Assembly (NCBI GenBank): GCA_947179155.2
Contig: OX359265.1
Location: 7,332,477-7,396,476, forward strand
Direction: 5' to 3'
From: Hedera helix
Lineage: Eukaryota; Streptophyta; Magnoliopsida; Apiales; Araliaceae
Length of the DNA: 64,000 nt
Made by a program: the position numbers and the translations under genes. Under the pieces are notes generated by a model that was not told the origin of the DNA, made no database searches, and was given only the letters and a program-made list of their open reading frames with translations. The first letter of the stretch is position 1. Every line of letters starts with the position of its first letter. This document shows positions 57,381 to 64,000 of this stretch, one piece after another.

Positions 57381-57851
57381 TACACTTCAAAAATTAAATA
57401 TAAGACTTTATTTATAGAGTACCTATAATTTTTTTCTTCTTATTCAAAATAGGATACGTCTAAAATAAAACTCCTACTACAAATAGAATTACTTTCCAAA
57501 ATAATACTCTAATTAAAAATTAGATTTCTTCCTTTTCAAAATAGCATTTTTTTTAAAAAAAAATATGATGCGAGGAGTATCCCAACAAACTCAAATCTAT
57601 CCAGACCTGAAGTTGAAGTATTTGAGAATTCGTGTTAAGGGATGAATTTGTGGGATACTCCTTGAATCTTATTTGGAAATAGATTACTATTATGAAAAGG
57701 AAGAAGTCCTACTTTTAATAGGAGTATTATTTTGAAAAGTAATTCTATTTATAATAAGACTTTTATTTTAAAAGTGTTATATTTTGAATAAAAAGAAAAA
57801 AATTATAGGTACTCTATAAATTGATTCTTATGTTTAATTGTTGAAGTGTAG
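57381..57851. repeat. Large inverted repeat, arms ~207 bp
   Basis: 57381-57588 and the reverse complement of 57645-57851 align along their length: TACACTTCAA, ATTTATAGAGTACCTATAAT, TTATTCAAAATA, AATAGAATTACTTTTC, ATAATACTC and GGAGTATCCCA appear in the same order in both. The loop is about 56 nt. Arms differ by scattered substitutions and small indels. The outer end of the right arm overlaps the terminus of the LTR at 57839 by about 12 bp. No coding sequence is present. Confidence 0.8.
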
Positions 57852-58298
57852 AATTTTATCCGCACGTTCAACCACAGGTTTGGACCGGGACCTGCACATA
57901 AAGAACTACTAAAAGTAGTGACGACTTAAGCCGCAAAGGGATACCTCCGGTGTGAGAGTAAGTACAAGTTTCAAGATGTGTTAACAATAGAGGTAGAAAA
58001 TATTTAGTAGGGTAAAATAAGATATGTATACCTCAATTATTCGCTATGTATTTATAGTACTCATATTGCTCAACAAGACTCTAATTCCTAATAGGAATTG
58101 TGTAGTAAAATCCTTGTTGGATAAGGTAAATGCCACGTTAATCAATGCTGGATATGTGACTCTCATACCAATTAGTATTAAATATAGTAACTAGTTAGTA
58201 TCCGAATTAATAAGGAAAGCGATCCCAAGCCTAATGGACTACAGGGCCAAGCCCAACATCGGTAGTCCATTTATGCTAGTAAAATACGCAGCCCAACA
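57839..58298 (-). repeat. Short LTR (460 bp), probable 3' LTR of a minus-strand Ty3/gypsy element
   Basis: In minus orientation it begins TGTTGGGCTGCG at 58298 and ends CACTTCAACA at 57839, with TGTTG/CAACA termini. A TATA-like ACTATAAATAC lies at about 58046-58056. It is preceded by a polypurine-like GTGAAGGGGGCAA (58299-58311). No primer site follows 57839, which fits a 3' LTR. The partner LTR was not found. Confidence 0.6.
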
Positions 58299-58311
58299 TT
58301 GCCCCCTTCAC
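58299..58311 (-). promoter_or_regulatory. Possible polypurine tract
   Basis: The minus strand reads GTGAAGGGGGCAA immediately before the putative LTR start at 58298, the expected position and composition. Confidence 0.55.
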
Positions 58312-58407
58312 TCCTTCAACATATGAAATGGGTTGGAGGAGTAGATGACAGGCTGTAGGAGTCTAAAGATTGCAATGACCGAGGGAAAGCTCCTTCGGGA
58401 GCCCATA

Positions 58408-61093
58408 TGTGACGCCCCTAAATTTGGGCCTACATAGCTCAATTTGAGACGCCGTAAAATACACGATAACTAAAACAAACAGTACATAGAACAGAAATAC
58501 ATAACTCAATAATACACAACTAAGTATTCACTATTATTGTCACACTATATACAATATGTGAAAACTACTACAGCTATCTCTCGGATCTTTACTCAATTCT
58601 CCGGCTAGACCCAACTATTCTCTCATTTCTTGAAGAACAATGGAACAAAAAAGAAAGGGTGAGCTCAAATAGCCCAGTAAAAAATATCATGACTAAGATA
58701 ACAATGAATAAATTATCATTAGTCTTCAACAGTTGAGTTATTGATAGAATATAATAAACAACAAGTTTTAAATCAATAATAGCAGTGGAATGAGCAATCC
58801 ATTAGAAGAATTATGTAGACTATGATGTCCACTAGCTTCTCTTTTTAAGAAAAATATCATCAACTTTTATCATCTTAATCATCACTGGTCATGATGATAT
58901 AAATTCACAGTTCCTGATCATAATCATGCAAGTCAATAGTTCATCTTTGCACTAGGGGCCAAAGATATTCAAATATAACACCAATGATCATGATTATACT
59001 AGTCTTCAGCATTTGGTTATAATCATACCAAACAACAGTTCTTCTTTGCCCCAGGCCAAAGAGAACAGTCACCATGTGCCCTAAAAGACACACAACAATT
59101 ATATCACCTTTATCATATCATCTATGCCCTAGACCACATATATTCACAACAACATGATTCTTGATTATTAAAATAACAACAATGATATGATGAACAGAAG
59201 AAATAAGATCAAAAGTTTATGATTTTACTTTGTGCAGATTCAAATAATGTCCAAATTGTCAACATGATGTGGACTCAAATTTAAGAACGATATTCAAGAT
59301 TCACAATTCAGAATAGCGGTTAAAGTTCAATAGAAAGATTTAGAAAAATAGGAAGGTTCAATTGAAATGATATTAGATGAAGCACAAACTATTAAAGAAC
59401 ATATAATTATTTCAGGAAACTTTACCAAATAGTACTTACCATAGTAAGTTAAGAGTATGAAAATAATGATACCCCATACCTTAACACGTAACTGGATATG
59501 AAGTTGATCAACATATATATTTATAATTTAATTAGTAACTACTACATATAATTTCATGGTGTATACTACTTCGTATGAAATCATCAAAAATGATTTGATA
59601 GAATAACTTCAATATAGTTTTTGAAAGAAAATAATATTTCAAAATAAATCTTCCAAAGGAAGCTTTTCAAAATAAATATTCTAAAGGAAAAGTCTTCTAA
59701 AAGAAGATTTATAAACACCATGTGACGTGTGCGGTTGCTTATATAACCTTTATAAAAACACTTACTTGAATAATACTCGTACACTTACAAATCTTCACAA
59801 ATACTTAAGATGACTTTAACACACTCAAAGAGAACTTACACAAAGTAATATTTATAGAGTGAAATAAATAATAAGTAAGGAAGTTTTTATGTAAAATCCT
59901 TAAGTTAAGACCTCTATTTATAGCCAAAAATCTTATCATAAACTAAGATTTTCTAATTTAATCCAAACTGTATATTTTAAGATAGTGTTTAATCCATACC
60001 ACTCATTTCATCTTTTAAGATTTCCTTAATCTAAACCATTCATTTAAAGATCATCTTTAATCTACACCGTTCATTTCAAATTCTATAATTATTATATTAT
60101 CTTTAATTTATACCATTCATTTCAGATCTCCTTTAATCTATATCATTCAATTAACTTTATATATAAAACAACTAACTTTATAAATCAACTAACTTTATAT
60201 ATAAAACAACTAACTTTATATAAATTAATTAACTTTATATATAAAAACAAATAATTTTATATAATTTATCACAATAAAATAATTTACTTTATATAATTTA
60301 TATAAAGTAAATAATTTTATATAAATTATTATAATAAAAATGAATAACTTTATATAATTTATTATAATAAAAATTAATAACTTTATCAATTCAATTATTC
60401 AATAATAATTCACAATTATTCATTATTATGACTAATTATTATATATGCAGTATAGTTGGCTTTCTGAGTTAGATAAGCAGAAAAATTAACTAATAATGGA
60501 ATACAACAGTTTAATCAACATCATAAAAGAGATAACAATAATGCTGAAAATAAATAAGAAAATAGCACGTTACTGTGTAATGACAATTATTGATTCAATA
60601 ATGTGAATTACTGTGCATATGTTACTGTGACAATTATCAGCTCAATAATATGAATTATTATGCATGTGACAATTATTGGTTCAATAAAATCAATATAGTG
60701 CAATAGCCACTTTATCAGTTCAATAATATAAAACACTGTGCAATACCGAGTGCTACTGTGCATTACCGTATGTTACTATTCTTTTATCACCGGGTATTTT
60801 AATAGTTAAAAGTGATAGTACCGTTGACGATATTTATTTAGAAAGGTTATATATGTCACTTGTTATATCCAACAATAATTCATTGTGGGGGTCCACCAAT
60901 ATTTGGTTATTTCGGCGTCGTAGTACATATTGAATGTTCCCCGATAGAACGAATATTCTCCGACAAGATAAAATTTGTACAAACTTTTCTTAATTTTCAC
61001 TTTTGTCAATTTATTCATTTACCGTTTTCAAAAATATATATATAATTTTTTTTTTAATTTATATTTATATTTAATAAAAGTCGGAGTTTTACA
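58408..61093 (-). repeat. Diverged solo LTR of the Tekay-like family (2,686 bp)
   Basis: The plus strand starts TGTGACGCCCCTAAATTTGG and ends GTCGGAGTTTTACA, matching the young LTR with many substitutions and indels. It keeps the GGGTGAGCTCAAATAGCCCA segment, the TATA box region near 59917 and the ACAATTATTGATTCAATAAT repeats, but lacks the GGCGGCAATCCGC minisatellite. Flanks are CCATA (58403-58407) and CCAGA (61094-61098), a target duplication with one mismatch. Both flanks lie in the same 39-bp repeat. It is older than the other copies. Confidence 0.85.
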
Positions 61094-61770
61094 CCAGAGG
61101 TATCAGATTGAATGGAAAGCTTCTTCGAAAGCCCGGTGGCATTAGACTGAAGGGAAAGCTCTTTCGGGAGCCTTAAGGAATCAGACTGAAGGGAAAACCC
61201 CTTTGAGAGCCCGAAGGCATCAAACCAAAGGGAAAGTTCCTTCGAGAGCCCGAAGGTATCAGACTGGAGGGAAGACTCATATGAGAGTCTGAAGGCATCA
61301 GACCAAAGGAAAAACTCTTTCGAGAGCCTAGAGACATTAGATTGAAGAAAAAGCTCATTTGAAAACTCGAAGACATCAGACCGAAGGGGAAGCTCATTTG
61401 GGAGCTTGAAGTCATCATATCGAAGGGAAGACTCCCTTGGGAGCCCAAAGGCATCAAACTAAAGGGAAAACTCATTCGGGAGTTTGGAAGCATCATACCA
61501 AAGGAAAAGTTTCTTCGGAAACCCAGAGGCATCAGACCGAAGGAAAACTGAAAAAATATTACTTTTAAAAATTTGAACAAAGTATGCTTTCGGGTGATCG
61601 AAAAAATATTGTTTTTGAGAATCCGAAGAAAGTATACTTTCGGGAGGCTGAAGAAATATTTCTTTTGAAAAACAGAAGAAAATACGCTTTCGGGAGGAAA
61701 AAAGCTCTTTCGAGATTCCAAGACAACTAATTCGAAGATAAAGGTTTTTAAGGTTTTAAGGACGTCAGAC
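61094..61770. repeat. 39-bp minisatellite (interrupted; continues at 58364-58407)
   Basis: Units of the form GAAGGCATCAGACCGAAGGG followed by AAAGCTCTTTCGGGAGCCC repeat with a 39-bp period. About ten clear units precede more degenerate ones containing GAAAAAATATT and ACTTTCGGG. The minus frame 61173-61799 is open through the array and translates to a 13-residue period (G-L-M-P-x-G-S-x-R-x-F-P-F type). The open frame may just follow from a period divisible by three without stops. I cannot assign a protein. Confidence 0.85.
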
Positions 61771-62859
61771 CAAATGCGAAGCTTAGTTAAAATTTTCATT
61801 CTCTTTTTATATAGGACGATTAAGGCATAAAAGCTAAGTAAGACTATAATTGTTAAACCCAGTGTTGCTGCATTTTCTCATGCTCTTGAAATAGTTCGTG
61901 TGCCAGCTCTTGCTCTGACTCACGGCCCATTCTCATCCTCAAGGGCACTTTTCTTCTGTTGACTTTCTATCCTTCTAATATTAGCTATAAAGAGCCTCTA
62001 CAACCGTCACCCACTTCTAAGGTGATGACTTCAGCTGTATAAAGGATCAGAGGCAAAGAAAAAAAAGAATGCCAAATACAAGAGCACTTCGGACCTCTAG
62101 CCTGTTGCAAAGAGGCAAAAACATATCGACCGAGAGGTCCTACCTTACTGGTGCAGGGGCTCTTCAATCTAAGGTCTTCGAGTTCGCCCAACAGATGATC
62201 CGAGAGAAGGGGCGTTCTTCTGAAAGGTTTTAGATTTGTTCTTACTAATCATCCTAAAGACTAACGTCAATTTTTCCTTGTAGTCTTGTGTGTAACTTTT
62301 TGGGTAAATAATTTTTTTAAACGTTTGATGAAAAATATTCTCTTCTTCTAATGATGAGTTCTGTGTCTTTTACATTGTATCTATTTGCTAGCTTAACAGT
62401 TATATTCCCTTACCTCTAGCCTTATTTGATAAACTGAAGTTAAGGCTAAAAAACTAAAACTAAGCGATGCATTTAAACATAAAACAATAATGTGATAAAA
62501 CAGAACTATTATAGTTTTTGATATCGAAGATGTAACATAATTGGTTAAAATAACCTCAAAAAAATGTACACATATGATTGCTGATAATATCATTGAACCG
62601 TATGCCATCTTTGAGAGATAGGTTTTATGTTAGTGGTCTGAAGCTCTTCCACAATCATATGGAGATCTTCTCATATGGGTATAGGCACAACAAGCTTTGG
62701 AAATCCAAGGACTGCTTATTGGTCTCTTCGACTGGTGTAGTTATTGGTCAGAATCACTTTTGGTGAAGTTATTATCCTCTTGGAGTCTTTTCTGCCATAA
62801 TCTTTTTTGTCAGCTCCATCGCTTTCGGGGTCTTTTCTCTAATGATAATCATCATCGAA
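61771..62859 (-). other. Unrecognised region between gag remnant and minisatellite
   Basis: Part of the minus-strand element by position. Short frames such as 61985-62191 on the minus strand show no domain. It may be the decayed C-terminal part of gag. Confidence 0.35.
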
Positions 62860-63210
62860 TCTCGAAGAACCTTAAAGGTTGGCGAGGGCCTCTTCCAACT
62901 CTATAAACTTATGGACCTTCTTATGCCTCCTTGCTAGAGTTCGAGGAGCTTTAGAGATGATTTCTTCAATCAAGCAACTGGACTTGTTTACGTTCAAACC
63001 CATAGTTAGAAATTGAATTACTTGGGTTGAATCTATAGTGGAGATCTCGAACACTACGTCTCTGAACCTTTTCATGTACTGCTGAAGAGTTTCGTTGGGT
63101 CTTTATTTCACCTAAAGTAGCGATGTCGTCACCCTCGCACGCCTCTTATTGCTACCGAAGCGTGTATGAAACTGCTCCTGGAGCTCTTCCCATGAATAAA
63201 TGGAGCGTGA
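62860..63210 (-). pseudogene. Decayed Ty3/gypsy gag (Tat/Athila-like retrotransposon Gag domain)
   Basis: The minus strand encodes SWEELQEQFHTRF near 63190, then a KRRARVTTSL segment, a stop, VK, another stop, RPNETLQQYMKRFRD, then HFLTMGLN-like VIQFLTMGLN, SKAPRTLARR and FIELEEALANL. This matches the order of conserved blocks in the plant Gag domain (WEEL..F, RPNESL..Y..RF, GL, PPKTLA...A, EEA). Two stops (TAG and TAA around 63100-63120) break the frame; the clear open part is 62872-63075. Gag normally forms the particle that carries the element RNA. The upstream end is cut by the hAT-like sequence at 63214. Confidence 0.65.
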
Positions 63211-63213
63211 TAG

Positions 63214-64000
63214 TAGTGGTGCACAAATGGCCTACGGCCTGACATTGGTTCAGCCTTAGCCCACCCTGGTTAAAGCCTGGCCTGGTCAAGGCCTAGTCAG
63301 GCTCGACCGGGCCTAAAGGCCATGAACATGCCACATTTTCTTGGCTAAGGTCCAGCCTGGCGAGGCCTACCAACAAGCTCAGCCTAGCTTGGCCTAAAGC
63401 CTAGCCTGGTTCACCCAAAGCCTGGCCCGGCCTGCCAATTTTCTTTGTTTGCGGCTACAATTCTCCCACTGTAGACGAAAACTTCCTTTTTGTGACAACT
63501 CATTCAATAAATTAAATAAAATTAGCGTATTTCAATACGTTCATTCATGCATGTTTGTTTATATACGAATAAAGAAAAACATAAAAACACATTGGGTAGT
63601 GTAAGAATTTTTCTTGCCTAGTAAACAACCTATACTTTTTGCAGACCTTTCATTGCATTTTTATTTTAATAAATACTTAGCGTAAAAACTAGAAATTTAT
63701 TTGTAAAATAATAATAAAAAAAATACTTTTTTTTATTAATGATTGTATAAAATAATACAATATCTTTAAAATTCTACAATATTTTAATTCATTATTGTAA
63801 TTTGTAAGTTGTAATACATTATTTTTAATTAATACATCAATTAAGTTAAAAAATTTAATTGGTGTTTTTAAAATATTTAAAATTATTAAAAAAAAATTGA
63901 ATTGACCAGCTTAGCTTAGCCCGACCTGACCCAAGGCCTAGCCTGCAAGCCTCAGCAGGCCCTCTTTTCAAGCTCCCGGTTTGGCCTGACCTGCAGGCCG
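63214..64000 (+). mobile_element. hAT-like element, left end; runs off the window
   Basis: It begins TAGTGGTGCACAAATGGCC and is rich in GGCCTG, CCTGGCC and GCCTAGCC for about 230 bp, then AT-rich, then GGCC-rich again from about 63905 (GCCCGACCTGACCCAAGGCC) to the window end. A GGCC-rich subterminal zone and TAG..GCAC-like terminus are typical of plant hAT elements. No transposase is seen, so it may be a short non-autonomous copy with its right end near or beyond 64000. Confidence 0.55.

Larger units (their letters stand above)
57839..63213 (-). mobile_element. Decayed Ty3/gypsy-type element with gag but no pol seen, interrupted by a solo LTR
   Basis: Reading leftward from 63213: a broken gag (62860-63210), about 1 kb of unrecognised sequence, a 39-bp minisatellite (about 61094-61770 continuing at 58364-58407), a polypurine tract and a 3' LTR (57839-58298). 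A solo LTR inserted into the minisatellite at 58408-61093. The interior between gag and LTR is about 1.9 kb without the insertion and shows no protease, RT or integrase, so the element may be a gag-only (TR-GAG-like) type or an internal deletion. The 5' end is lost at a hAT-like insertion at 63214. Confidence 0.45.

Noticed and set aside
61173..61799. 208-codon frame with 13-residue repeats taken as a structural protein gene
   Set aside because: The frame follows from a 39-bp period without stops and is broken on its left by an LTR insertion. No start context or conserved domain supports it.

Overview
The window looks like AT-rich nuclear DNA of a flowering plant, probably a eudicot, although no marker fixes the species. 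The evidence is plant-type Ty3/gypsy retrotransposons (a Tekay/Del-like chromovirus with initiator-Met-tRNA primer sites, and an Athila/Tat-like element with an Asp-tRNA-type site), Stowaway-like MITEs, hAT-like and CACTA-like remnants, and decayed spliced plant genes. No bacterial operons, CRISPR arrays, or rRNA or tRNA genes were recognised.

Layout. 1-2197: 5' end of an Athila/Tat-like element on the minus strand (internal DNA, primer site, LTR), inserted into a CACTA-type coding remnant (2198-2741). 3694-25076: a three-level nest. A plus-strand giant LTR (3694-7284) is interrupted by a minus-strand element with ~4.0 kb LTRs and a 2.2 kb interior without recognisable gag-pol (7285-25076). 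The second LTR of that element is interrupted by a complete, apparently very young Tekay-like element (14256-25046) with an uninterrupted 1548-codon Gag-Pol frame, equal-length LTRs and a 5-bp target duplication. 25077-31480: hAT-like and Stowaway-like elements, one plausible host gene (27245-27943, minus) and one decayed GC-richer coding segment (about 29930-30552). 31490-37000: retroelement debris, mainly a decayed Ty3/gypsy pol (33143-36553), followed by an LTR-like promoter region and a fragment resembling NOC3 (37005-37560). 37863-41440: MITEs and simple repeats. 41445-52877: a minus-strand solo LTR of the giant-LTR type carrying two further solo LTRs in plus orientation (43377-46243 and 47225-51873); all three have matching 5-bp target duplications. 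52883-57380: AT-rich intergenic DNA. 57381-64000: a large inverted repeat, a short LTR, a 39-bp minisatellite interrupted by another solo LTR, a decayed gag, and a hAT-like end running off the window.

How it works together. Only the Tekay-like element looks capable of autonomous transposition: it has Gag, protease, reverse transcriptase, RNase H, integrase and a chromodomain-like tail, plus primer site, polypurine tract and TATA box. The element it landed in has a primer site and a purine tract but no recognisable enzymes, so it probably depended on a related autonomous element. Four solo LTRs with intact or near-intact target duplications show that LTR-LTR recombination is an active way of removing elements here.

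No clearly new biological system is proven. The observations most worth following are the hairpin-forming tandem arrays shared by the giant LTRs, the LARD-like element, a minisatellite absent, three-fold or four-fold in different copies of one LTR family, the possible gag-only element with a 39-bp array, and the 0.47-kb inverted repeat whose outer end coincides with an LTR terminus. All coordinates, repeat counts and alignments were made by eye.
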